DNA of 49,510 bases from an uncultured Eubacteriales bacterium (lineage in GTDB: Bacteria > Bacillota > Clostridia > Oscillospirales > CAG-272), in assembly GCA_934503195.1 (NCBI GenBank), contig CAKSVM010000011.1, positions 1 to 49,510 of the forward strand. The letters run 5' to 3'. Within the stretch, counting starts at the first letter, position 1. Every line of letters begins with the position of its first letter. The notes under the pieces were generated by a model. It was not told the DNA's origin and did no database searches. It saw only the letters and a list, made by a program, of their open reading frames with translations. Below, piece after piece: positions 23,726 to 31,928 of the stretch. The translations under genes and the position numbers were made by a program.

Positions 23726-25420
23726 ATGAAACAGCGCGCCTACAATTTAATGAAACGCTGGTGCGACAGGCTCCTGAGCTTCGAAATCCACCTCCCCGAC
23801 CCGAACGTCGACGGCGGCCTGATCTGCCCGGCCTGCCACGTGATCCACGGCCGGATCGCCGACCTCGTCTATCCGCTGACGACGCTTTACGTCCGAGAAA
23901 ACGACGAAAAATACCTCACCGCCGCGAAACGTTACGTCGACTTCACCGAGCGGAATCTGATCCGCCCCGACGGAAGCTACCGCAACGACCTCGGAAACAC
24001 GTGGAAGGGCACCACGGCCTTCTCCGCCCTCGCGCTCGGCGAAACCCTGCTTGAGTTCGGAGACAAAATCCCTGAAAATGTCCGCGAAAGCTGGACGAAG
24101 ATCTTCACCCGCCTCTCGGACTTCACGCTCTGGTATTTCGAGACGCTGACGCCGAACGTCAACTATTTCGCGGGCGCGGCGGCCGAACTCGCGCTCGCGT
24201 ACAAACTCCTCGGCAGGGAGGAATACCTCGACGAGGCCAACCGCTGGGAACGCTACTGTCACAAGCATTTCGACGAAAACGGCCTTTTCTACGGCGAAAT
24301 CCACGGAATCGACCACGTTTCGCCCCGCGGATGCCGCGGAATCGACCTCGGCTACAACCTTGAGGAATCGCTTCCGCTCCTTCTGCGCCACGCGGTTCTC
24401 GTCGGCGACAGGAAGAAGCTCGACTATTATAAAGCGCGGACGCTCGACCACTTCGATTTTCTCCTCCCCGACGGCGCGATCGACAACAGCTTCGGCACGC
24501 GCCAGAACAAATGGACCTACTGGGGCAGCCGCACGTCCGACGGGCTGATTGAGGGACTCGCGCTCGTCGCGGACGATCCGGTCTTCGCCAGAGCGGCCGA
24601 AAAGGTTCTCACGCTCTATGAAAAATGCACGTCCGACGACCTTCTCGCACTCCCGATGGCTCCCGACGCCGACGAGCCGACCTGCCTCCACCACTCCTTC
24701 TGCCACGCCAAAGCCCTCGCCGCGCTCGTAAACTCAAAGATCGAAATCGCGGATCCCGAAGGCGTCAGACTCCCGCTCGAATCCCCGTGCGGAATCAAAA
24801 GCTATCAGAACGGGAATCTCGTGACGGTCTCGGTCGGAAAATTCCGCGCGACCTTCTCGACAATCGACATCACCTGCTATAAGGGCGCGGAAAACGGCTG
24901 CGGCTCGATGACCCTCCTCTGGCACGAGGACGCCGGTCCGGTCTGCGCGTCGACGATGGAGAGCTACTATCCGTCCGAGCCGCTGAATATGCAGTATCTC
25001 CGCCACGCCGACTCGTCGCCCTGCATGACGCCGCGGATGATCGTCGGCGGCAGATCGTCGCTCCTCGACAAAACCGCGACGCTCGAATATTCGGGCGATA
25101 AAACCGACGCGCTCGTCAGGGCGTCGGGAGAAAACTGGCGTGTTTCGTATCATTTCACCGGGGAAAAGCTCGAAATCGATGTGAAAGCAGGCGTTTGTGC
25201 GAAATTCATCCTCCCGGTAATCTGCGCGAAAACGACAAAAGCCGCTTCAACCGCGAATTCATTGACCGCCGGAAATATCAACTTATATTCGAATCTCCCG
25301 ATAAAAGCCGACGCGTCAAAGCGGATCTTCAATCAGGTCAGCGGCTTCAACTTCATCCCGGTCGAAATAAACGTAAACCCCGGCGAAAGTCTCAGCGTCA
25401 CGGTAAAAATCTCCGGATAA
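23726..25420 (+). CDS. Six-hairpin ((alpha/alpha)6-barrel) glycosidase- or lyase-like protein
   Basis: A 564-residue protein with no signal peptide. The first 350 residues show the repeated helical-hairpin spacing of (alpha/alpha)6-barrel carbohydrate-active enzymes (WCDRLLSFEI, TTLYVRENDEKYLTAAKRYVD, TTAFSALALGETLLEFGD, AELALAYKLLGREEYLDEA, YNLEESLPLLLRHAVLVGD). The last 200 residues look like a beta-sandwich. The layout recalls heparinase II/III-type lyases and some glycoside hydrolases, but I cannot place it in a family. It is coupled to the sugar-binding lipoprotein, which suggests that they handle the same glycan. GAAAGG precedes the ATG. Confidence 0.6.
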   Translation: MKQRAYNLMKRWCDRLLSFEIHLPDPNVDGGLICPACHVIHGRIADLVYPLTTLYVRENDEKYLTAAKRYVDFTERNLIRPDGSYRNDLGNTWKGTTAFSALALGETLLEFGDKIPENVRESWTKIFTRLSDFTLWYFETLTPNVNYFAGAAAELALAYKLLGREEYLDEANRWERYCHKHFDENGLFYGEIHGIDHVSPRGCRGIDLGYNLEESLPLLLRHAVLVGDRKKLDYYKARTLDHFDFLLPDGAIDNSFGTRQNKWTYWGSRTSDGLIEGLALVADDPVFARAAEKVLTLYEKCTSDDLLALPMAPDADEPTCLHHSFCHAKALAALVNSKIEIADPEGVRLPLESPCGIKSYQNGNLVTVSVGKFRATFSTIDITCYKGAENGCGSMTLLWHEDAGPVCASTMESYYPSEPLNMQYLRHADSSPCMTPRMIVGGRSSLLDKTATLEYSGDKTDALVRASGENWRVSYHFTGEKLEIDVKAGVCAKFILPVICAKTTKAASTANSLTAGNINLYSNLPIKADASKRIFNQVSGFNFIPVEINVNPGESLSVTVKISG

Positions 25421-25423
25421 ACG

Positions 25424-25452
25424 AAAAAAGCGTGGAAAATCCACGCTTTTTT
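25424..25452. terminator. Bidirectional intrinsic terminator
   Basis: AAAAAAGCGTGG (25424-25435) and CCACGCTTTTTT (25441-25452) around a 5-nt loop. It serves both convergent genes. Confidence 0.92.
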
Positions 25453-25458
25453 GATTTA

Positions 25459-26463
25459 TCAAAGCAGATGAACGCCCTTTTCGCGGCAGATCTCAAGATC
25501 CTCCTTAGTCCACGCGGAGGCCTGAACCTCGCCGACGTGCGCCTTTCTGAGGAAGAACATACAGATGCGCGACTGACCGATTCCGCCGCCGATCGTGTAC
25601 GGAAGCTCGCCCGCGAGAAGCACCTTCTGGAACGGAAGCTCGGCGCGCTCGGGGCATCCGCGCACCTCGAGCTGGTGGAGAAGCGCGGCCTCGTCGACTC
25701 TGATTCCCATGCTCGAAAGCTCCATTGCGATGTCGAGCACCGGATAGTAGACGATGATGTCGCCGTTGAGCGTCCAGTCGTCGTAGTCGGGCGCGCGGCC
25801 GTCGTGGATGATGCCCGAGCGGAGAACGCCGCCGATCTGCATCACGAAAACCGCGCCCTTGGCCTTGGCGATCTTGTACTCGCGCTCCTTCGGCGTGAGG
25901 TCGGGATAGAGATCCTCCAGCTCCTGCGAGGTTATAAAATAGATTTCCTCGGGCAGAATAAGTCCGGAGAACGCGTAATCCTCGGCGATGTAACGCTCGG
26001 TGTGGCGGATCGAACGGTAGACGCGGCGGACCATGCTCTTCAGCGTCTCGACGTTTCTTTCTTCCTTATATATAATGCGCTCCCAGTCCCACTGGTCTAC
26101 AAAGACCGAGTGGAGATTGTCGGTGTCCTCGTCGCGCCTTATCGCGTTCATGTCGGTGTAAAGACCCTCGCCGTGACGAAATCCGTACTTTCCGAGCGCG
26201 TAGCGTTTCCATTTCGCCAGCGACTGAACGATTTCCATATCGTAGTCCATGCCCTTGATGTCGAAGCCGACCGGACGCTCAACGCCGTTAAGCGTGTCGT
26301 TGAGTCCGCTCTGACGCTCGACGAAGAGCGGCGCGGAAACTCTGGTGAGATTGAGCTGAATCGCCAGATCGCGCTCGAAGAAGTCCTTGACTTTCTTTAT
26401 CGCGACCTCGGTCTGACGGATGTCAAGCAAAGATTTGTACCCTTCCGGGATGATGACGGACAT
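25459..26463 (-). CDS. asnA: Aspartate--ammonia ligase
   Basis: A 334-residue AsnA, the ammonia-dependent asparagine synthetase related to class II aminoacyl-tRNA synthetases. It forms asparagine from aspartate, ammonia and ATP in the cytoplasm. Family pattern: FFERDLAIQLNLTRVSAPLF, ERPVGFDIKG, VQSLAKWKRYALGKYGF, LYTDMNAIRRDED, HSVFVDQWDWE and, near the end, GGGIGQSRICMFFL. Length is normal for the family. It is monocistronic with a consensus promoter and a short leader. GAGGT lies about 10 bases before the ATG. Confidence 0.95.
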   Translation of the reverse strand: MSVIIPEGYKSLLDIRQTEVAIKKVKDFFERDLAIQLNLTRVSAPLFVERQSGLNDTLNGVERPVGFDIKGMDYDMEIVQSLAKWKRYALGKYGFRHGEGLYTDMNAIRRDEDTDNLHSVFVDQWDWERIIYKEERNVETLKSMVRRVYRSIRHTERYIAEDYAFSGLILPEEIYFITSQELEDLYPDLTPKEREYKIAKAKGAVFVMQIGGVLRSGIIHDGRAPDYDDWTLNGDIIVYYPVLDIAMELSSMGIRVDEAALLHQLEVRGCPERAELPFQKVLLAGELPYTIGGGIGQSRICMFFLRKAHVGEVQASAWTKEDLEICREKGVHLL

Positions 26464-26497
26464 TTTTATTACCTCGCATTTTTATCTATGATAGACT

Positions 26498-26526
26498 ATT
26501 ATACCACATAAAATCGCATTTTGCAA
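26498..26526 (-). promoter_or_regulatory. asnA promoter
   Basis: Minus strand: TTGCAA (26521-26526), 17-bp spacer ending in GTGG, TATAAT (26498-26503). Confidence 0.8.
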
Positions 26527-26692
26527 GAGGAAAATTGAAATTTTCCGGTCAAATTTTATCTGAAAATCTACTTTTGTTCGATTCGGCGCGGCGTATAATC
26601 CACGTATTTTCGTTATAAACTATAATGCGCACTTTAATTTGAAAGTTGATACTGTGTTATCTTTCAAATTTTACGAATTTTCAGAATATCTC
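26527..26692. promoter_or_regulatory. AT-rich control region upstream of oppA, with inverted repeat
   Basis: No gene is present between the asnA promoter and the oppA promoter. AATTTGAAAG (26636-26645) and CTTTCAAATT (26661-26670) form perfect 10-bp arms around 15 bp (ttgatactgtgttat), ending 22 bp upstream of the oppA -35. This is a plausible activator or repressor site. A second TATAAT at 26594-26599 has no good -35. Confidence 0.55.
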
Positions 26693-26721
26693 TTGACATT
26701 TCGCGCGAATGATGCTAAAAT
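26693..26721 (+). promoter_or_regulatory. oppA operon promoter
   Basis: TTGACA (26693-26698), 17-bp spacer ending in TGC, TAAAAT (26716-26721). Confidence 0.85.
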
Positions 26722-26727
26722 ATTTAT

Positions 26728-26860
26728 AGTGATTTTTTATTCAGTCCGGCAGACGGAAAACCATCAACCGTGCTAAATGGGAAATTGCGGATCCCGGAAA
26801 AACTGTGGATCAAAAAATGCTCCACCCGGAGTAAATCTTCAATTTTAAGGAGAAAAAAGC
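26728..26860 (+). promoter_or_regulatory. Long structured 5' leader of oppA
   Basis: About 130 nt separate the predicted RNA start from the ATG, against 25-60 nt for most promoters here. Possible stems are TCCGG near 26745 with CCGGA near 26794, enclosing CCAT (26761-26764) with ATGG (26776-26779), then GTGGA (26806-26810) with TCCAC (26821-26825). AAGGAG follows before the ATG. It matches no riboswitch class I can recall. Confidence 0.45.
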
Positions 26861-29089
26861 ATGAAACTCTCTAAATCCCTCGCTTTACTGCTTGTGGCTG
26901 CCATGCTCACCTCTTCTGTAGTTTCCTGCGGAAGCGGAAATACTGACAACCCCAACGACGAATCAACCAGTTCCTCTGACGGCACAACCGCCGGCGACAC
27001 AACACCCGACGATCAGAAGCCCGCAAATGAGCTTGACGAAATCAAGGCTCTTGAGGACTACGACGAGAAGTCCGAAAAGCTCTACAACCACAACCTCGGT
27101 GAGTTCTACACGGCTTACAAGACCGCAAAGGACGAGGTTACCAACGTCTCGAAGCGTTACGCTCTCATGGCTATCGCAGAGGCAAAGCTCATGGAAAGCG
27201 GCGTTATGCTCCCGACCTCTTCCAAGGGCGGTACCTACGCTATCTCCCGTGTCGCTCCGTACACCTTTGACTTTGCTCTCTGGGGCGGCGACCAGGATCG
27301 TTTCCATCAGGCAATCGTCACAACTGAGCCGATCACAGCCGCTGACCGTCAGGAAATGAAGGCTAAGTGGACCGAGCTCAAGGGCACCGGCACCTACGAG
27401 GAGTGGGCAAAGAAGTACCTCACCGACAAGGGCTACACCATAAAGGATACCTACTCGATGGGCTACGCTTCCGATCCTCAGACCTGGGACGCTCTCGCGA
27501 CCTCCAGAGCCGCCGACTCCGAGGCTATCGTCAATACCTTCGACTGCCTCCTCGAGTACGACGTTGAGGGCACCCTCAAACCCGCTCTCGCCGAGAGCTA
27601 CACGATCTCGGACGACGGTCTGACCTACACCTTCAAGCTCCGTAAGGGAGCTGTCTGGACTGACTCTCAGGGCCGCAAGGTCGCTGACGTCAAGGCTGAC
27701 GACTTCGTCGCCGGCATGCAGCACATGTGCGACGCCGCAGGCGGACTTGAGTGGCTCGTTAAAGGCGTCATCGCCGGTATCAGCGACTACATCAACGGTG
27801 TCAACACCGACTTCTCGAAGGTCGGCGTAAAGGCTGTCGACGACAACACGCTCGTCTTCACTCTTGAACAGCCCACCTCCTACTTCCTCACGATGCTCGG
27901 CTACAACTGCTTCGCGCCGATGTCCAGAGAGTACTACGTCTCCAAGGGCGGTAAGTTCGGCGCAGAGTTTGATCCTTCGGTCGAGACCTACACCTATGGT
28001 AAGGATCCGAACTCGATCGCTTACTGCGGTCCGTACCTTGTAACCAACGCTACCGAGAAGAACACCATCGTCTTCAAGCTCAACGACAGCTACTGGAATA
28101 AGGATAAGATCAATACCAAGACCCTCACATGGCTCTTCAACGATGGTACCGACAAGACAAAGGCTTACAACGACATGAAGTCCGGCGTTCTTGACGGCTG
28201 CGGACTCAGTGCCGAGGCTCTCAAGCTCGCGGTTGTCGACACCGACTATCCGTTCGAGAAGTTCAGCTACACCTCCTCGACCGACGCTACCACCTTCTCG
28301 GCGTTCTACAACCTCAACCGTGCGGCTTACGCTAACGTCTCCGACAGCACCAAGGTCGTTTCGGCACAGACCGACGATCAGAAGTACGTCGCTTACCACG
28401 CTCTCAACAACCAGAACTTCCGTCTCGCGCTCTGCATGGCGCTTGACAGAGCTTCCTACAACGCGCAGTCTGTCGGCGAAGACCTCAAGAGCGTCTCGCT
28501 CCGTAACTCCTACACTCCGTGGAACTTCGTCTACCTCGAAGAGGATGTCACTGTCGCTATCAACGGCAAGGACACCAAGTTCGCGAAGGGTACTCCTTAC
28601 GGTGTAATTGTCCAGGCTCAGATCGACGCTGACGGCTACAAGATCAAGGTTTACGATCCCAAAGCCGACAATGGTAACGGTTCGGGCGACGGCTACGACG
28701 GCTGGTACAATGTAGCTAACGCTAAGGAACAGCTCAACCTCGCTGTAAAGGCACTCGCTGACGAGGGCATCACGATCGACAAGGATCATCCGGTCGTTCT
28801 CGATCTCCCCTATCCGTCTTCGAACGCAACCTTCACCAACAAGGCAAACGCTTTCAAGCAGTCGATTGAAAAGGCTCTCGACGGTGTCGTCATCGTTAAC
28901 CTCACCGAGGGCAAGGATATCAAGGAATGGTACTACGCCGGCTACTACACCGACTTCGGTTACGAAGCAAACTATGATATCTACGACGTCTCCGGTTGGG
29001 GTCCTGACTACGGCGACCCGTCGTCCTACCTTGACACCTTCCTTCCGGATTACGCAGGATACATGGTAAAATGCATCGGTCTGTATTGA
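26861..29089 (+). CDS. oppA: AmiA/OppA-type peptide-binding lipoprotein, apparently circularly permuted
   Basis: A 742-residue lipoprotein: signal peptide, lipobox with Cys23, Ser/Thr/Asp linker to about residue 56. Residues about 60-175 (NVSKRYALMAIAEAKLMESG, VMLPTSSKGG, ISRVAPYTFDFALWG, ITAADRQEMKAKWTEL) correspond to the C-terminal part of streptococcal AmiA-type proteins. The usual N-terminal lobe starts only at about 198 (YASDPQTWDALATS), and the chain runs to the WGPDYGDPSSYLDTF motif, ending at MVKCIGLY. That is where the AmiA C-terminal segment would begin. It binds oligopeptides outside the membrane for OppBCDF. Codon use (CGT, GCT, GGT) is richer than in neighbours, indicating high expression. 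Confidence 0.9.
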   Translation: MKLSKSLALLLVAAMLTSSVVSCGSGNTDNPNDESTSSSDGTTAGDTTPDDQKPANELDEIKALEDYDEKSEKLYNHNLGEFYTAYKTAKDEVTNVSKRYALMAIAEAKLMESGVMLPTSSKGGTYAISRVAPYTFDFALWGGDQDRFHQAIVTTEPITAADRQEMKAKWTELKGTGTYEEWAKKYLTDKGYTIKDTYSMGYASDPQTWDALATSRAADSEAIVNTFDCLLEYDVEGTLKPALAESYTISDDGLTYTFKLRKGAVWTDSQGRKVADVKADDFVAGMQHMCDAAGGLEWLVKGVIAGISDYINGVNTDFSKVGVKAVDDNTLVFTLEQPTSYFLTMLGYNCFAPMSREYYVSKGGKFGAEFDPSVETYTYGKDPNSIAYCGPYLVTNATEKNTIVFKLNDSYWNKDKINTKTLTWLFNDGTDKTKAYNDMKSGVLDGCGLSAEALKLAVVDTDYPFEKFSYTSSTDATTFSAFYNLNRAAYANVSDSTKVVSAQTDDQKYVAYHALNNQNFRLALCMALDRASYNAQSVGEDLKSVSLRNSYTPWNFVYLEEDVTVAINGKDTKFAKGTPYGVIVQAQIDADGYKIKVYDPKADNGNGSGDGYDGWYNVANAKEQLNLAVKALADEGITIDKDHPVVLDLPYPSSNATFTNKANAFKQSIEKALDGVVIVNLTEGKDIKEWYYAGYYTDFGYEANYDIYDVSGWGPDYGDPSSYLDTFLPDYAGYMVKCIGLY

Positions 29090-29166
29090 TTTTAAGGTCA
29101 ATATGACTCCGGTCAGGATTGATCGGCGACACTTCGAACCAAATGTAACTTAATATCCTATCTCAG

Positions 29167-29194
29167 CAAGAGGATGAATTATTTCATCCTCTTG
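29167..29194 (+). terminator. Strong hairpin after oppA
   Basis: Perfect 12-bp arms (CAAGAGGATGAA and its complement) around TTAT. A second small hairpin follows at 29196-29209 with a TATTTTT tail, so the tandem pair may terminate part of the transcripts or protect the oppA mRNA 3' end, lowering oppBCDF relative to oppA. Confidence 0.7.
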
Positions 29195-29301
29195 CCGTGT
29201 ATAAACACGTATTTTTGTATCGCGTGACAATGCTAACACGTTACAAGATAATAAAATTTATCAGTATTGTATGAAAACGAAATTACGTGTTTATACACGG
29301 C
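29194..29301. repeat. AT-rich element with 18-bp perfect terminal inverted repeats
   Basis: The 18 bp at 29194-29211 (GCCGTGTATAAACACGTA) recur as an exact reverse complement at 29284-29301, with 72 AT-rich bases between. Partial matches extend inward a few bases. Each arm is itself a small palindrome (CGTGT/ACACG). The interior holds further small palindromes and no gene. It could be a miniature mobile element, an mRNA processing structure or an operator pair. Confidence 0.65.
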
Positions 29302-29358
29302 ATTCCCCGCCCGGCTGACGCGCGCCGAAAAAAATTCTTAGAAAACGAAAGAACGATC

Positions 29359-30930
29359 ATGACAAAATATTTACTGAAACGCTTATTGCACGGCCTGTTC
29401 TCTATTGTTGTCGTCGTCGCGATCGTAATGATCATGATTTATTCGCTCCTCGACCGCAACCTTGTCTTCGCGGCCGACCCGGTCTACACCAAGATGGCGA
29501 ATAATCAGAAGGAGACCTACAAATACCGCCTCTGGGAAGAATACGGCTATCTTGACTACGTGACCTACGCCGAGTATATCAACGAGCTTGAGAAAAACGG
29601 CGAAATCAACACCGAAACCCGCGACAATGTCATCTCCTTCGGCCGCACCGCCGAGGCCGACAGCGACGCCGTGAAGCCCTATGTCGAACAGTTCACGAAC
29701 TACTACAAGTCGAAGGGCTACACCGTGACCCGCCTTGACGCGAAGCTCGCCGGAGGTCGCAAGCTCGCCACCGGCGGCGCGCAGCAGCTCTTCGCCTACA
29801 AGGACACGCCGCTCCCGACCCGCCTCGTGAAGTACTTCACCAGCATAATCTCGGTCGACAATATCCACAACGTCAAGGAGGACATCGAGAACCGCGGCAT
29901 CAGCTTCACGCTCCACGATCCGGTCTACGGCGGCGACAAATTCTCGCCCGCGATCATCGGAAACGGCACAAAGCACAAATATCTGCTCTATTTCAGCAAG
30001 GAATTCCCGTGGATCCATCAGAATCTGATCTCGATCAACCTCGGAACCTCGTATTCTGTCAACTCGGGTATCGACGTCTTCACGACGATGACTCAGACTC
30101 AGGGCTCCTACGTCATGCAGACGACCTACTTCCCCACCGGACTCGTTGAGCCCAGCGCGGACGATCTCCACTCGGCGACCTACGTCCCGAACTCGCGCGA
30201 AACCAGCCTTGTCTACACCGACCGCTTCACCGACGACTACACCAACGTGCTGACCGTCAAGAACGGACTCTCGAAGATGGGCTATTCGTTCGTCATCGGT
30301 ATTCTCGCGACCATCCTTTCCTACTTCCTAGGCGTGCCGCTCGGAATCCTCATGGCGCGCAAGAAGGACAAGCTCATCGACAAGATCGGAACGATCTACA
30401 TCGTCTTCATCATCGCGGTCCCGTCGCTGGCTTATATCTTCCTCTTCAAGGCGATCGGCGGCAAGACCGGACTCCCGACGACCTTCGATATGGACTCGAC
30501 GAGCAAGCTCATGTACTTCCTGCCGATAATCTCGCTCGCGCTCCCGTCGATAGCGAATCTCATGAAGTGGCTCAGACGCTACATGATCGACCAGTCGAAC
30601 GCCGATTACGTCAAGTTCGCGCGCTCGGGCGGTCTTTCCGAGGGTGAGATCTTCACAAAGCACATCTTAAAGAACGCCGCGATTCCGATCGTCCACGGAA
30701 TTCCCGGAAGCATCCTCTTCGCGATGACCGGCGCGATCATCACCGAGCGCGTCTACGTCGTCCCCGGCGCCGGAAACCTCTTAACCGAGGCGATCAACAA
30801 GTACGATAACGGCGTTATCGTCGGCGTCGTCCTCTTCTACGCGATCCTCTCGGTCGTCTCGATCATCCTCGGCGATATTCTCATGTCGTGGATTGACCCG
30901 CGTATATCTTTCTCAACAAAGGCAAGGTGA
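29359..30930 (+). CDS. oppB: AmiC/OppB-type oligopeptide permease with large external domain
   Basis: A 523-residue permease. Helix 1 is at about residues 9-31; an external segment of about 265 residues follows (about 35-300, including GNGTKHKYLLYFSKEFPW and HQNLISINLGTSY). The usual five-helix core then carries the coupling motif (FARSGGLSEGEIFTKHILKNA, about 417-437). Ordinary OppB is about 310 residues; the insertion is a known feature of the streptococcal AmiC branch, which this closely resembles. The ATG at 29359 is chosen because the core family start MTKYLLKRLL begins there; the site (GAAAG) is weak. Second gene of the opp operon. Confidence 0.9.
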   Translation: MTKYLLKRLLHGLFSIVVVVAIVMIMIYSLLDRNLVFAADPVYTKMANNQKETYKYRLWEEYGYLDYVTYAEYINELEKNGEINTETRDNVISFGRTAEADSDAVKPYVEQFTNYYKSKGYTVTRLDAKLAGGRKLATGGAQQLFAYKDTPLPTRLVKYFTSIISVDNIHNVKEDIENRGISFTLHDPVYGGDKFSPAIIGNGTKHKYLLYFSKEFPWIHQNLISINLGTSYSVNSGIDVFTTMTQTQGSYVMQTTYFPTGLVEPSADDLHSATYVPNSRETSLVYTDRFTDDYTNVLTVKNGLSKMGYSFVIGILATILSYFLGVPLGILMARKKDKLIDKIGTIYIVFIIAVPSLAYIFLFKAIGGKTGLPTTFDMDSTSKLMYFLPIISLALPSIANLMKWLRRYMIDQSNADYVKFARSGGLSEGEIFTKHILKNAAIPIVHGIPGSILFAMTGAIITERVYVVPGAGNLLTEAINKYDNGVIVGVVLFYAILSVVSIILGDILMSWIDPRISFSTKAR

Positions 30931-30937
30931 TTAGTTT

Positions 30938-31918
30938 ATGAACAATAATGAACTCGTGAACCTCGATGAATTCGAGATGACCGACGAAGAGCTTTTCTCA
31001 CGCGTCGACCACAGTGATCTCGAATCCGAAAAGATCACCGCGCCGCGTTATTCCTACTGGCACTCGGTCTTCCGCGTCTTCTTCAGGAAGAAGATCAACA
31101 TCGTCATTCTCTCGCTTCTCGGCGTGATTCTGCTTTTCACGTATATCTACCCGCTCCTCATCGAGTATGACCGCTTCGCAAACCTCCTCGACCCCGAGGC
31201 AAAGCATCTGATGCCGGCCGCCGCGATCAAAAAGTTCGGCTTCTCGATCGAATGGATCTTAGGTGCCGGAGCCGCCGGAAACTCGACGTTTGACGCGGTC
31301 TGGTACGGCTCGCGAATCTCGATTTCGCTCGCGCTCGTCTGCGCAGCGATCAACATGACGGTCGGCGTCATCGTCGGCGCGATCTGGGGATTCTCAAAGA
31401 CGGTCGACGCGATCATGATGGAGGTCTACAACATCATCGGAAACGTCCCGTATATCCTCTTCATCTCGGTCATGGTCATGATCTTCACCGCGTCCTTCTG
31501 GACGATGGTGCTCGCGATGACGATCACCGGATGGCTCGGAATCGCTTACTTCATCCGGACTCAGGTCGTCATCATCCGCGACCGCGAGTACAATCTCGCC
31601 TCGCGCTGCCTTGGAACCCCGACCTTCCGCATCGCGATGAAGAACATCCTCCCCTTCATGACTTCGGTCATCGTCACCCTCGCCGCTACCGAAATCCCGT
31701 CCTACATTTCGAGTGAGGTCTTCCTCGCCTACATCGGACTCGGACTTTCGGATATGTCGCTCGGACGTCTGATCTATGAGGCCGAGAGCGCGATGGTCAC
31801 GCCCGGCTGGGGATTTGAGTTCTGGAGCCCGGTCGTCATTTCCGCGATAATAACGATCGTTCTCTACGTCGTCGGCCAGAATCTCGGCGACGCGTCCGAC
31901 CCGAGAACCCATATGTAA
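30938..31918 (+). CDS. oppC: AmiD/OppC-type oligopeptide permease
   Basis: A 326-residue inner-membrane permease that pairs with OppB. A cytoplasmic N-terminal extension (about 45 residues) is followed by helix 1 (INIVILSLLGVILLFTYIYPLL), an external loop and the binding-protein-dependent transport domain. The coupling motif is ASRCLGTPTFRIAMKNILPF, near residues 224-243. The end GQNLGDASDPRT is typical of OppC/AmiD. It starts 7 bp after oppB with AAGGTGA upstream and ends 10 bp before oppD. Confidence 0.93.
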   Translation: MNNNELVNLDEFEMTDEELFSRVDHSDLESEKITAPRYSYWHSVFRVFFRKKINIVILSLLGVILLFTYIYPLLIEYDRFANLLDPEAKHLMPAAAIKKFGFSIEWILGAGAAGNSTFDAVWYGSRISISLALVCAAINMTVGVIVGAIWGFSKTVDAIMMEVYNIIGNVPYILFISVMVMIFTASFWTMVLAMTITGWLGIAYFIRTQVVIIRDREYNLASRCLGTPTFRIAMKNILPFMTSVIVTLAATEIPSYISSEVFLAYIGLGLSDMSLGRLIYEAESAMVTPGWGFEFWSPVVISAIITIVLYVVGQNLGDASDPRTHM

Positions 31919-31928
31919 GGAGAGAAAA

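Noticed and set aside
26728..26860. A known riboswitch (c-di-GMP, TPP, SAM, purine, glutamine classes) before oppA
   Set aside because: None of their conserved cores that I can recall is present, so I left it as an unassigned leader.
26963..29101. 712-codon open frame opposite oppA
   Set aside because: A by-product of strong codon bias in oppA. No signal, motif or ribosome site.
29359..30930. OppB external insertion as a novelty
   Set aside because: The streptococcal AmiC branch is known to have a comparable large insertion and closely similar segments, so it is expected for this transporter type.
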